The notes under the pieces are model-generated. The model saw nothing but the letters and a program-made list of their open reading frames with translations. It did not search any database and had not been told where the DNA came from. This document shows positions 10,674-19,535 of a DNA stretch of 41,389 nucleotides, in pieces. The position numbers were made by a program, and so were the translations under genes. Within the stretch, counting starts at the first letter, position 1. Every line of letters begins with the position of its first letter. This DNA comes from Candidatus Nitrotoga sp. BS (lineage in GTDB: Bacteria; Pseudomonadota; Gammaproteobacteria; Burkholderiales; Gallionellaceae): positions 1-41,389 of the forward strand of contig NZ_CAKMLL010000098.1 of NCBI RefSeq assembly GCF_927797785.1, written 5' to 3'.

Positions 10674-12127
10674 GTGACGAAATCCTGATCAGCGTTACCC
10701 CGCAGGAAACCCGCGTTGCAGTAGTGCAACAGGGAATTGTGCAACAACTCCACATTGAGCGCGGCAGTAATCTCGGAGTAGTCAGTAATGTGTATGTCGG
10801 GCGCGTGAAACGCGTACTGCCAGGCATGCAATCCGCCTTCATCGACATTGGGCTGGAACGCTCGGCTTTCCTGCATGTTGCGGACATCTGGGAAAACCGC
10901 AATAACAGCGATGCTGCTAAGCCCATCGAGAAAATGCTGTACGAGGGGCAGAGACTGCTGGTACAGGTTATCAAGGACTCCATCGGCGGCAAGGGTGCCA
11001 GACTTTCCACGCAAATTAGTATTGCCGGACGTCTGTTGGTGTTGCTGCCGCAGCAGGGATCACACATCGGGGTATCGCAACGCATTGAGCATGAAGTCGA
11101 ACGCGAACTACTACGCGCCAAGCTGCAACAGTTGCTGCCTGATAATAGCAGCGGCGGCTACATCATCCGCACCATGGCGGAGACTGCGACAGACAAAGAA
11201 CTGTTCGCCGACATGGAATATCTCAACAAGCTGTGGATTAAGCTCCAAGAGCAAGCGAAAACATCTTCAGCGCCTTTTTTGTTATACCAAGAGCTCAACA
11301 TCAGTCTCTGTGTGTTACGTGATTACGTCAACGAAGGTACCACGCGAATCTTGGTGGATTCACTCGAAACTTATCAACGAATGGCTGCCTTCGCACAGGA
11401 TTTTATCTCTAGCGCGATGTCTCTGCTGGAGCACTATGTCGGCGAACGTCCGCTATTTGAACTGTATGGAGTAGAAGAGGAAATTGAGCGTGCGCTGTCG
11501 CGCCGCGTGAATCTCAAGTCGGGAGGTTATATCATCATTGACCAGACTGAAGCACTCACCACGGTCGACGTTAACACCGGTGGTTTCGTTGGCTCGCGTA
11601 ATTTTGACGACACCATATTCAAAACAAATCTGGATGCTGCACAAGTCATAGCGCGCCAGTTACGCCTGCGAAATTTGGGCGGTATCATCATTTGTGATTT
11701 TATTGACATGCATAACCAGGAGCATCGTGATGCCGTGCTGGAAGAATTAAAAAAGTCGCTAGCATGCGATCACACCCGTATCACTGTTAACGGTTTCTCC
11801 ACTTTGGGACTGGTGGAAATGACGCGTAAACGTACGCGCGAAAGTCTTGCGCACACACTATGTGAGTCCTGCCCCACCTGCGATGGACGCGGCGAAGTCA
11901 AGACTGCGCAGACCATATGCTACGAAATTGTGCGCGAAATTACGCGCGAAGCGCGCCAGTTTAACGCTCGAGAATATCGCATCCTGGCTTCGCAACTGGT
12001 CATCGACCTGTTTCTCGACGAAGAATCGCAAAGCTTGGCTCGGCTTTCTGATCATATCGGTAAACCGGTGTCACTACAGGTGGAAAACTTGTATAGCCAA
12101 GAGCAATACGACATTATTTTAATGTGA
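10670..12127 (+). CDS. rng: Ribonuclease G
   Basis: RNase G is an endoribonuclease that matures the 5' end of 16S rRNA and processes some mRNAs. The 485 residues correspond to the catalytic half of RNase E. An S1-type domain lies near the N-terminus (VGRVKRVLPGMQSAFIDIG). The magnesium ligands are Asp300 in TVDVNTG and Asp343 in IICDFIDM, and the zinc-link motif CPTC is at 401-404. The start GTG overlaps the maf stop. There is no long C-terminal scaffold as in RNase E. It ends the operon-like string begun at nadD. Confidence 0.95.
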   Translation: MSDEILISVTPQETRVAVVQQGIVQQLHIERGSNLGVVSNVYVGRVKRVLPGMQSAFIDIGLERSAFLHVADIWENRNNSDAAKPIEKMLYEGQRLLVQVIKDSIGGKGARLSTQISIAGRLLVLLPQQGSHIGVSQRIEHEVERELLRAKLQQLLPDNSSGGYIIRTMAETATDKELFADMEYLNKLWIKLQEQAKTSSAPFLLYQELNISLCVLRDYVNEGTTRILVDSLETYQRMAAFAQDFISSAMSLLEHYVGERPLFELYGVEEEIERALSRRVNLKSGGYIIIDQTEALTTVDVNTGGFVGSRNFDDTIFKTNLDAAQVIARQLRLRNLGGIIICDFIDMHNQEHRDAVLEELKKSLACDHTRITVNGFSTLGLVEMTRKRTRESLAHTLCESCPTCDGRGEVKTAQTICYEIVREITREARQFNAREYRILASQLVIDLFLDEESQSLARLSDHIGKPVSLQVENLYSQEQYDIILM

Positions 12128-12438
12128 TTTTTGCTGCAATATCTATGCTGAGCGCGGCTTGGTTAGCTTAAGCACCATGACAGGAATCGGAAACTGTGGA
12201 ACAAGATTCGATTTTCAGGAATGCGAATATTCCTGTTATCGCAGAGGTTTGTGTTAACTGCTTGATAGAAAATGTAAACCACTGGCGGCGATCATGGTGC
12301 ACCCAGCGTGCAACCAAGGCTCAAAAGTTCGCACAAATGATGAGTTGTCGCCATTTGAACACTATTTTTAGTGAAAGCTATACAATCTTAGAATGCTGTT
12401 GGGATAAATGTACGATACAAAAATATTCAACATGTGGT
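12128..12438. other. Convergent intergenic region between rng and pilC
   Basis: This 311-base segment lies between two converging genes, so two terminators are expected. It contains a perfect 7-base stem with a 6-base loop at 12216-12235 without a following T-run, and an 8-base inverted repeat (GCTGTTGG/CCAACAGC) whose second arm overlaps the last pilC codons. A long frame crossing into pilC on the + strand has no family resemblance. No clear rho-independent terminator is visible. Confidence 0.4.
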
Positions 12439-13656
12439 TTAACCAACAGCCTGCCCCATCTTGAAAATAGGCAAGTACATCGCTACCACCATACCGCCGA
12501 TTAGTGTACCTAGCACCACCATGATGATGGGCTCCATCAGGCTGGCCAGCGCCGCCACTGCATCGTCTACTTCCGCTTCAAAAAAATCTGCCACTTTGTT
12601 TAACATGCCATCCAGTGAACCTGCTTCTTCTCCTATTGCTACCATTTGCAGTACCAAGCTGGGGAATACTCCTACATCTTGCATGGCTGCCGTCAGGGTG
12701 CCGCCTTGACTGACTTCCCGCTGGATTACTTTGGTCGCATCAAAATATACCACGTTGCCAGCTGCGCCTGCTACCGAGTTAAGCGCCTCCACCAGCGGCA
12801 CTCCGGCGGCAAACATGGTTGCCAGTGTGCGTGTCCATCTTGCTATGGAGGCCTTACGGATTACGCTTCCGAAAATTGGAAGTTTGAGCATTATTCTATC
12901 CATGGCATCCTGCATTTTTTTGCTACGCTTCCAGAAATAGAAAAATGCGTAAAGTCCGCCTCCTAAAATACCAAAAATCGCCCACCAATAAGCAACGAAA
13001 AAATCGGAGATACTCATCATAATTAGCGTAGGTGCGGGCAAGTCTGCGCCAAAGCTGGAGAATAACTGTTTAAACGCGGGTATTACAAAAATCATAATTA
13101 CTGCGGTGATAATAAAGGCGACTGCAATAATTGCAACTGGATACATTAACGCGCCTTTGATTTTGCTCTTGATAGCCAGCGTTTTTTCCTGATAGGTCGC
13201 CAAACGTTCCAGTAAACTGTCCAGAATACCAGCGTGCTCACCTGCGCCTATCAAATTGCAAAACAGATCGTCAAAATACAGTGGGAATTTACGGAATGCC
13301 TGTTCCAAGCTACTACCAGTTTCTACGTCGGTTTTAATGTCGCTCAGCAGGCGGGAAACAGAAGGATTGTGGTGTCCTTTGCCTACAATGTCGAATGATT
13401 GTAGTAGAGGTACGCCGGATTTCATCATAACTGCTAGCTGGCGCGTAAACAGGGTGAGATCTTTCTCTGTGATTTTTTTCCCTCCACTAGTGCGGGATTT
13501 TTTTATACGGGTAACATTTATGCCTAGACGCCTCAGCTGAGTGGCAGCAACGGCATCGCCGACAGCACGTACCTCACCTTTTACCAGTTTGCCGGATTTA
13601 TCCTTACCCTCCCATTGATATTGGGATTCTTTTTTTTTCAGTTTTTCCGCTGCCAT
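12439..13656 (-). CDS. pilC: Type IV pilus inner-membrane platform protein
   Basis: PilC is the inner-membrane platform of the type IV pilus machine (GspF family) and works with the ATPases PilB and PilT. The 405-residue protein has two repeated GspF domains, the first beginning FTRQLAVMMKSGVPLLQSF and the second WTRTLATMFAAGVPLVEAL, with membrane segments near residues 170-200, 215-240 and 375-400. AAGGA lies eight bases before the ATG. Usually pilB precedes and pilD follows in an operon. Here neither is present: upstream are about 300 non-coding bases and an IS630 element, and downstream is the convergent rng. Confidence 0.95.
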   Translation of the reverse strand: MAAEKLKKKESQYQWEGKDKSGKLVKGEVRAVGDAVAATQLRRLGINVTRIKKSRTSGGKKITEKDLTLFTRQLAVMMKSGVPLLQSFDIVGKGHHNPSVSRLLSDIKTDVETGSSLEQAFRKFPLYFDDLFCNLIGAGEHAGILDSLLERLATYQEKTLAIKSKIKGALMYPVAIIAVAFIITAVIMIFVIPAFKQLFSSFGADLPAPTLIMMSISDFFVAYWWAIFGILGGGLYAFFYFWKRSKKMQDAMDRIMLKLPIFGSVIRKASIARWTRTLATMFAAGVPLVEALNSVAGAAGNVVYFDATKVIQREVSQGGTLTAAMQDVGVFPSLVLQMVAIGEEAGSLDGMLNKVADFFEAEVDDAVAALASLMEPIIMVVLGTLIGGMVVAMYLPIFKMGQAVG

Positions 13657-13959
13657 GGCGTTTCCTTAATGACAATTTGCTACAAAGTTAAGCAATCTGT
13701 TAGGGAGTATAAAGTTGCTCAGTGCAGGATGATCAGTATGTGACAGCCTTGGTTCATTAAAGCAGCTTGCGTTTACTAGTATCGGACATTTCAAGCCGAG
13801 CTTTAATTGCTTTGTAAATATGCGGCTAATCCTCAATAATTTTGGTGGCAGCTCTGTGATGATTTCGGTCCTCCTTGCTACATACAAGACCTGGGGGCTG
13901 GCTTGTCTAAATTGGGCAATCTGGCGAAATTTTAAGAGTAACGCCCCCTTCGCAGGCTA
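13657..13959. other. Region upstream of pilC up to the IS element
   Basis: These 303 bases hold no supported gene. A 73-codon frame on the - strand has no resemblance to PilB or any other family I know. On the - strand a TATACT box about 50 bases before pilC could be a -10 element, but no good -35 accompanies it. Whether pilB once lay here cannot be told. Confidence 0.35.
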
Positions 13960-13988
13960 CTGACTCGGCAATTAAATGTTCAACTTAA
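13960..13988 (+). repeat. Left terminal inverted repeat of the IS630 element
   Basis: It begins CTGACTCGGCAATTAAATG and pairs with the right end (14887-14915, read as TTGATCCGGCAATAAATTG) with six mismatches over 29 bases. TA lies immediately outside. Confidence 0.8.
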
Positions 13989-14014
13989 TTGCCAATTTGA
14001 TGCCATGATTGAGC

Positions 14015-14890
14015 ATGGAACGACAAGACAGAAGGACACTCTCGATGCAGGCATTAGCCGAAAGGCGCAGGTGTGCAGTCAAACTTCGGGAAAAAGGAAT
14101 GCGGGTGAACGAAGTTGCACGGGCATGTGAGCTATCGCGTGGGACGGTCATCGCTGCGCATAAGACATATTGTCTGGGTGGCTGGACGGGGATGGCATTA
14201 AAACCCTGCGGGCGCTCCACGGGAGCAGGACGAAGGTTGAATACTGAACAGGAGCGCGAAGTTCAGAAACTGATTCGCGACGAGACCCCTGACCAGATAA
14301 AGATGCCTTACGCCCTGTGGGGTCGAACGGCGGTGATTGCTGAACGCGCTAAAGTAGAAAACGCTGAAATCCACTGGGGAGATGAAACTGGATTACGTAG
14401 CGATGACGTGCGCGGACGTTCTTTTGCACCCAAAGGGAAAGCCCTCGTGGTGCGAGTCAACAGCAAACGCGAAAACGTGGGACTTATCTATACGGTCACG
14501 AACCAAGGCAAGGTCAGGTGGATGGTGCTGAACGGTGCGTTGGATTCAGATCGGCTCATCGTATTTCTGAAGCGATTGGAGAGAGATGCCAAGCGCAAGG
14601 TATTCCTGATTCAGGATAACTTTCGAGTCCATCATGCCAAGCTGGTTAAGGCATGGCTAGCAAAACATCAGGACGAAATTGAAGTATTTTATCTGCCGAG
14701 TGACAGTCCTGAGTTGAATTCAGATGAAATGCTCAATGCCGATCTCAAACAGGCAGTGACGACCAAGGCACCTGCCCGAACAAAGGGCCAACTTCTCAAG
14801 ACGACTACCAGCCAAATGCGCAAGCTACAGAAATTACCCGAGCGTGTAAAAAGTGACTTTGCACATACTCCTGTAAAGGATGCAGCTTAA
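14015..14890 (+). pseudogene. IS630-family transposase with in-frame internal deletion
   Basis: This DDE transposase cuts and pastes the element at TA sites. The N-terminal helix-turn-helix domain is present (MRVNEVARACELSRGTV), as are all three catalytic acidic residues: HWGDETG, QDNFRVHH and the Glu in SPELNSDE. The frame runs from MPYALWGR directly into TAVIAERAKVENAEIHWGDETG. In full-length relatives some 50-60 residues lie here, covering the second DNA-binding subdomain and the linker. The deletion is in frame, giving about 292 residues instead of about 345. SDSPELNSDE also departs from the usual SYSPELNPDE. It is probably inactive on its own, though a full copy elsewhere could mobilise the ends. 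Confidence 0.8.
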
Positions 14891-14915
14891 GTTCAACAAT
14901 TTATTGCCGGATCAA
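14887..14915 (+). repeat. Right terminal inverted repeat of the IS630 element
   Basis: This is the partner of 13960-13988. The TAA stop of the transposase (14888-14890) is embedded in it, and TA follows at 14916-14917. Confidence 0.8.
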
Positions 14916-14946
14916 TAGTTGTCGCTTCAAAATTCAACTATGAGGC

Positions 14947-15330
14947 GTGGAGGCAACAATGGTAATCACGCAGGCGTTATTCAGGATATATCTTCGTGGC
15001 GAGCGGACGGTGAAATCGATCGCGGAAGAATTCAACATCAATTTTCACCCGTTAAAAAATTGGATGAAAAGAAAAAATAGATTGCTATTGGTGTATCGGT
15101 CAAACAAGAGTGACGTCCCCATAATTTGCATGCCAAGCAGTAGCTGGTGGCGTTGCATGACACCCATGCCCTGTCGGGGGTGAACCATTGAAATCTGGTG
15201 TAGCTAAAACGGCATATTTACCTATCACCTCACCAAAGAGAAAGCGGATTTGTAAAGACTGCAACAGGCAGCAGTGAAATCCGCGACATGAAAGATGAGA
15301 ACGAACGGCCCAAGCGTGATTTAACCAGCA
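14947..15330 (+). pseudogene. Degenerate transposase OrfA-like remnant
   Basis: Pieces of one small helix-turn-helix protein lie in successive frames. The first (14962 onward) has TVKSIAEEFNINFHPLKNWMKRK, a transposase-type helix-turn-helix. A second frame gives LVALHDTHALSG around 15145-15180. A third gives TYHLTKEKADL around 15213-15250, and a fourth ends with the coiled-coil-like MKDENERPKRDL around 15290-15325. This order matches the plan of IS-encoded OrfA proteins (helix-turn-helix, spacer, leucine-zipper-like tail). At least three frameshifts and several stops make it non-functional. The family assignment is from memory and tentative. Confidence 0.5.
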
Positions 15331-15339
15331 GAACGCCTA

Positions 15340-15615
15340 TTGGCGGGGGCAGCAATGCTACCGTCACCCTGTATGAGCTTGACCAATACCACTTTCGAAG
15401 GCGCAGCTGAGGCCAATCAAAATGCGCTGCAGATTGCCATCGAAGCCAATCTGACTGAGCTGGTAAAACACGGTTATTGCGATCTGGAGGTGTGGCGAAA
15501 CAGGGTGTGGCAATTTGATGAAACGCAGGCTAGGACGATCAATACTATCGGCGATGAGCCGATCCGATCGGAGCTAGTACAGGTGAATTGCTCTGTTTTA
15601 TCTTGCACGGCTTGA
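15340..15615 (+). other. Unrecognised open frame, possibly a gene fragment
   Basis: This 91-codon frame contains a protein-like stretch, NALQIAIEANLTELVKHGYC followed by DLEVWRNRVWQFDET, suggestive of a small helical domain. Its N- and C-terminal parts look random. I do not recognise the family. It follows the transposase remnant and converges on nusB, so it is more likely debris of the same mobile element than a working gene. Confidence 0.25.
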
Positions 15616-15631
15616 TACGCCTGCAACTTCT

Positions 15632-16108
15632 TCACACAATAATTTTGCCGCTATCACCACGTACTTCAACTGCGCGAACTTGCGCGGCCACTTTGTCCAA
15701 CACGCCGTTTACGAACTTGTGCCCGTCTGTACCACCAAAAGTTTTGGCAAGTTCTACCGCTTCGTTGATTGCCACACGGTAGGGGATTTCTGAAAGGTAT
15801 ATTAATTCATATGCGCCGATCAGCAGCACGGAAAACTCAATCGGACTGAGTTCATCCAGGGTGCGATCAAGATGCATGGCAACTGCCGTCTCAAGAGCGG
15901 CATGTTGTGTCAATACACCACGCAGCAGCTTACTGAAAAACTCTACATCGTAGCGCCCCATTCCCTTTTCAGCGCGAATTTGTTTTTCGATTTGCTCTTG
16001 GTCGTCGCTAGTCAAGCGCCATTGATAAATACCCTGCAAAGCTAGTTCGCGCGAGCGGCGGCGCGAATTTTTGGGAGATGCTTTCGCTTTGACTGCTTCT
16101 TCGCTCAT
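15632..16108 (-). CDS. nusB: Transcription antitermination factor NusB
   Basis: NusB binds boxA RNA together with S10 (NusE) and supports rRNA antitermination. The 158-residue all-helical protein carries the family N-terminus [18 protein letters not shown] and the conserved C-terminal part [18 protein letters not shown] followed by [11 protein letters not shown]. Its start overlaps the ribH stop by four bases, the usual ribH-nusB coupling. It is the last gene of the block starting at nrdR or glyA. Confidence 0.95.
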   Translation of the reverse strand: MSEEAVKAKASPKNSRRRSRELALQGIYQWRLTSDDQEQIEKQIRAEKGMGRYDVEFFSKLLRGVLTQHAALETAVAMHLDRTLDELSPIEFSVLLIGAYELIYLSEIPYRVAINEAVELAKTFGGTDGHKFVNGVLDKVAAQVRAVEVRGDSGKIIV

Positions 16109-16557
16109 GCCAATTCCTTCAATAAATTTGCCATCTCAATTGCCACTAGTGCAGCTTCTGTGCCTTTAGTCGTCATGCGTTCCTCTGCCTGCTCATCGAC
16201 ATCGGTTGTAAGAATGGCATTGGCGATGGGCAAGCCGCCATGCAGCTGCACTTCGTTTACCCCGCGCGCGGATTCATTCGCTACAACTTCGAAGTGGTAA
16301 GTGTCCCCGCGAATTACCGCGCCCAGCGCTATAAGCGCGTCGAACCTTCCACTTTGTGCCATGCGTTGCAGCACCAATGGGATTTCCAGTGCGCCCGGCA
16401 CGCTTGCCAACGTGATGTCCGCATCGCTCACACCTTGCTGGACAAGCTGCGCTCTGCAAGCAGCCAGAAGGCCTTCGCAAATTACAGAATTGAAGCGGCT
16501 TTGTACGATACCAATGCGCATTCCTGCACCGTTCAAATTTTTTTCGATTTCTTTCAT
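16105..16557 (-). CDS. ribH: 6,7-dimethyl-8-ribityllumazine synthase
   Basis: RibH condenses the pyrimidine from RibD with 3,4-dihydroxy-2-butanone 4-phosphate from RibB to make lumazine, the riboflavin precursor. The 150 residues include IGIVQSRFN at the N-terminus, the substrate loop VPGALEIPL, the phosphate-binding [12 protein letters not shown], and [12 protein letters not shown]. These cover the normal active site. It is 88 bases from ribBA upstream and overlaps nusB. Confidence 0.96.
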   Translation of the reverse strand: MKEIEKNLNGAGMRIGIVQSRFNSVICEGLLAACRAQLVQQGVSDADITLASVPGALEIPLVLQRMAQSGRFDALIALGAVIRGDTYHFEVVANESARGVNEVQLHGGLPIANAILTTDVDEQAEERMTTKGTEAALVAIEMANLLKELA

Positions 16558-16645
16558 ATTTATCCTGATAGCTCGCCCAGCTTACCTTTGTCAGGAAAAA
16601 CTGAAAGTGCTTGTAATGTGATGAGCAATTGGAGATATACCTGAA

Positions 16646-17740
16646 TTACTCGTGCGGTGCATAACCAACAATTTCCAGACCAAATCCTGTCATGCTCGGC
16701 AGCTTGCGCGGGGTAGCTAGCAGGCGCATCTTGCCGACATTCAGGTCGCGCAGAATCTGCGCACCAATGCCGTAACTGCGCAAATCCCACTGGGGGATAT
16801 GGTGCGCCTCAGGCGTTACTTCAACACGTGCTAATAAGTCACTCGATGTTTCGTTGCGATGCAATAACACCAACACCCCGGCGGATGAATGACTAATTTT
16901 CAACATTGCATCATGCACACTGATTGAATTCGTGAAACTTGCCTGTTCCAGAAAATCCAGTACTGACAGCGGTTCATGCACGCGCACCAGCGTCTCAACT
17001 TGCGGCTGAATATCACCCTTAACCAAAGCCAAATGGGTGCGCTGCGTAGTTTTGTCCACATAGCTGATCAGATCGAATGCGCCATAAGCAGTTTGCACTG
17101 ACCGTGTTGCGACGCGCTCGACGAGCTTCTCGTGCTGGCTACGATGCTCGATCAGGTCGGCGATAGTACCAATTTTCAAGCCATGCAGTTGCGCGAACGC
17201 TATCAGGTCAGGCAAGCGTGCCATCTCGCCGTCATCTTTTAAGATTTCGCAGATAACCGAGGCGGGGGTCAGCCCCGCCAATTGCGCCAAATCACAACCC
17301 GCTTCGGTATGACCCGCGCGCACCAGTACACCACCTTTTTGTGCCATCAGCGGAAAAATATGTCCCGGCTGTACGATGTCTGCCGGCTTGGCATTCTTAC
17401 TGACAGAAGCCTGCACGGTGCGAGCACGATCGGTTGCAGAAATCCCCGTTGTAACGCCGCTCGCTGCTTCAATGGAAAGTGTGAAATTGGTTCCCAACGG
17501 TGAACCATTGTCGCGCACCATTAACGGCAGGTTAAGCTGCTTACAATGTGCGTCGGTCAAGGTAAGACAAATCAGCCCGCGGCCATGCTTGGCCATGAAA
17601 TTTATTTTTTCAGGCGTAACGAATTCGGCGGCAAACAACAGATCACCCTCGTTCTCACGATCTTCCTCGTCCACCAGCACTACCATGTGTCCGGCGCGAA
17701 TTTCGGCAATTATTTCTTGTATTGGTGCAATATCTGTCAT
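16646..17740 (-). CDS. ribBA: DHBP synthase fused to a degenerate GTP cyclohydrolase II domain (RibBX type)
   Basis: The N-terminal half (to about residue 200) is 3,4-dihydroxy-2-butanone 4-phosphate synthase, which makes the four-carbon unit from ribulose 5-phosphate. It keeps EDRENEGD, HGRGLICL and the segment RAGHTEAGCDLA. The C-terminal half resembles RibA in layout (RVHEPLSVLDF, SYGIGAQILRDL), but the region that normally reads RVHSECLTGD and then CDCG has no cysteines, so the zinc site of GTP cyclohydrolase II is missing. Such fusions have been called RibBX. A separate ribA must exist elsewhere if the cell makes riboflavin. ATG 17740 is preferred over GTG 17746, which abuts the ribE stop. 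Confidence 0.9.
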   Translation of the reverse strand: MTDIAPIQEIIAEIRAGHMVVLVDEEDRENEGDLLFAAEFVTPEKINFMAKHGRGLICLTLTDAHCKQLNLPLMVRDNGSPLGTNFTLSIEAASGVTTGISATDRARTVQASVSKNAKPADIVQPGHIFPLMAQKGGVLVRAGHTEAGCDLAQLAGLTPASVICEILKDDGEMARLPDLIAFAQLHGLKIGTIADLIEHRSQHEKLVERVATRSVQTAYGAFDLISYVDKTTQRTHLALVKGDIQPQVETLVRVHEPLSVLDFLEQASFTNSISVHDAMLKISHSSAGVLVLLHRNETSSDLLARVEVTPEAHHIPQWDLRSYGIGAQILRDLNVGKMRLLATPRKLPSMTGFGLEIVGYAPHE

Positions 17741-17745
17741 GTTCA

Positions 17746-18339
17746 CTAACCCTGTGCTTGCATAATACGTTCAAGGTAACGCGCAATAAGGTCAATTTCC
17801 ACATTGACCTTATCCCCGGCACGCAACTCGTTCAGCGTGGTCACCTCTAAAGTGTACGGAATTAAATTCACGCTGAACATATCACCTTCAACCTGATTCA
17901 CTGTCAGACTCACCCCATTGATTGTGATGGAGCCTTTTACCGCGATGTATCTAGCCAATGATTGCGGCACACGCACGCTAAGTTTCCAGCTTTCGTCGAG
18001 ATCAGTGAATTCCACCACCGCACCCACGCCATCCACATGCCCACTCACCAGATGTCCGCCCAGCCGGTCAGCCAGGCGTAGCGCTTTTTCCAGATTGACG
18101 CGAACACCCTGTATTTCCAGCCCAACCGTACAATTCAATGTCTCGCGCGACACATTTACGCTGAAACGATTACCCTCAATTTTAACGACAGTCAGGCACA
18201 CGCCGTTCACAGCAATACTGTCGCCAAGTTGTACATCATCCATGCCGAGCGCACGAGTGATTACGGAGAGATCCAGACCCCCATCACGGTTTTCCGTGCG
18301 TTCAATGATGCCTACGTCTCCGATGATGCCACTAAACAT
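17746..18339 (-). CDS. ribE: Riboflavin synthase, alpha chain
   Basis: This enzyme dismutates two lumazine molecules into riboflavin and the pyrimidine intermediate. The 197 residues consist of two homologous lumazine-binding domains: MFSGIIGDVGIIER with DSIAVNGVCLTV in the first, and HLVSGHVDGVG with GSITINGVSLTVN in the second. The N-terminal MFSGII is nearly invariant in the family. It lies between ribD (60 bases upstream) and ribBA (directly abutting). Confidence 0.95.
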   Translation of the reverse strand: MFSGIIGDVGIIERTENRDGGLDLSVITRALGMDDVQLGDSIAVNGVCLTVVKIEGNRFSVNVSRETLNCTVGLEIQGVRVNLEKALRLADRLGGHLVSGHVDGVGAVVEFTDLDESWKLSVRVPQSLARYIAVKGSITINGVSLTVNQVEGDMFSVNLIPYTLEVTTLNELRAGDKVNVEIDLIARYLERIMQAQG

Positions 18340-18399
18340 GCTGCACTCGAATCAAGTCCCACTCCCCTGAAAGCGTATCTAATCTAACCAAGCACATAT

Positions 18400-19533
18400 T
18401 CATTTATGGCGCACTCGTGACACGATGCGTAAATCCTTTCCGACATTACGCACATCCTGCCATTCCAGTTCTACGCACTGATCCAGCATAGTCAATTCAC
18501 CCAGTTGCGCCATACCGCGCGCCATATCACCGAGCAACTGCGGTGCCACATACAGCACCAATTCGTCCACCAGTCCCGCTTGGAGCAGCGCGCCATTCAA
18601 TAGACTGCCCGCTTCCACCAGCACTTCGTTGCAGCCGCTTGCAGCCAGATCGCGTAACATCACAATCAGATCTACACGCCCACACGCATCCGGCAACACA
18701 ACTACGCGCACACCCGATTTTTCGAGTGCGGCCATTTTTTGGAAGTCTTGTGTTGCAGTGTAAACCACCGCATTTCCTCCGCACAGGATGCGTGCTGTTA
18801 GCGGCAATTGCAGCTGGCTATCCAGCACCACACGCAATGGCTGACGCATGGCTTTTATCTCAGAGACACCCGATTTCGGCTCATGTATGGCCAATTGCGG
18901 TTCACGTACATTAAGCTGCGGATCATCAGCCAGCACTGTACCGATGCCGGTAAGCACTGCGCAGGAACGCCCGCGCCAGTGTTGAACATCTTGCCGCGCT
19001 GCTGCGCCAGTAATCCACTGGCTCACACCATTATTCAATGCCGTGCGACCATCCAGACTCATGGCTATCTTGCTGCGTAGCCACGGTAAACCACGCGTCA
19101 TACGTGAGGAAAATCCAATGTTCAGTTCACGCGCCTCACCTTCCATCAATCCGCACTCGACCTCGATACCTGTAGCGCGCAATTTTTCCAGACCTTGTCC
19201 TGCCACCTGCGGATTAGGGTCTTGCATTGCTACTACCACGCGTGTCACACCTGCACCGATCAACGCGTCGGCGCAAGGAGGCGTTCTGCCCTGATGGCTG
19301 CAGGGCTCCAGCGTAACGTAAGCAGTTGCCCCGCGCGCCGCCTCCCCGGCGGCGCGCAACGCATGCACTTCCGCATGAGGTTCGCCAGCATATTGGTGCC
19401 AACCCTCTCCCACGATTTTGTCATCGCGCACCAGCACACAACCGACTCTCGGATTGGGGCTGGTTGTATACAGTCCACGCTCTGCCAGGCGCAACGCACT
19501 AGCCATCCACAAACTATCTTGCGTAGACAGCAT
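18400..19533 (-). CDS. ribD: Bifunctional pyrimidine deaminase / reductase
   Basis: RibD performs the deamination and then the ribosyl reduction in riboflavin synthesis. The N-terminal domain (about 1-145) has the zinc site HAEVHAL and PCSHQGRTPPCADAL. The C-terminal reductase domain (about 150-370) contains LRSKIAMSLDGRTA and EAGSLLNGALLQAGLVDEL. The length of 377 is typical. The start lies 3 bases after the nrdR stop. Confidence 0.95.
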   Translation of the reverse strand: MLSTQDSLWMASALRLAERGLYTTSPNPRVGCVLVRDDKIVGEGWHQYAGEPHAEVHALRAAGEAARGATAYVTLEPCSHQGRTPPCADALIGAGVTRVVVAMQDPNPQVAGQGLEKLRATGIEVECGLMEGEARELNIGFSSRMTRGLPWLRSKIAMSLDGRTALNNGVSQWITGAAARQDVQHWRGRSCAVLTGIGTVLADDPQLNVREPQLAIHEPKSGVSEIKAMRQPLRVVLDSQLQLPLTARILCGGNAVVYTATQDFQKMAALEKSGVRVVVLPDACGRVDLIVMLRDLAASGCNEVLVEAGSLLNGALLQAGLVDELVLYVAPQLLGDMARGMAQLGELTMLDQCVELEWQDVRNVGKDLRIVSRVRHK

Positions 19534-19535
19534 GT

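Larger units (their letters stand above)
13960..14915 (+). mobile_element. IS630-family insertion sequence, internally deleted
   Basis: The element is about 956 bp and is flanked on both sides by TA (13958-13959 and 14916-14917), the duplication expected for IS630/Tc1-mariner elements. Its ends are 29-base inverted repeats matching at 23 positions. It carries one transposase gene whose stop codon lies inside the right repeat. Intact relatives are longer by roughly the size of the missing transposase segment. It sits between pilC and the nusB end of the riboflavin operon. Confidence 0.85.

Noticed and set aside
12196-12504. 102-codon + strand frame between rng and pilC
   Set aside because: No recognisable motif, overlaps the 3' end of pilC and has unnatural composition (Cys, His and Trp rich).
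13666-13887. 73-codon - strand frame upstream of pilC as a possible pilB remnant
   Set aside because: None of the PilB Walker, Asp-box or zinc-cysteine motifs are present.
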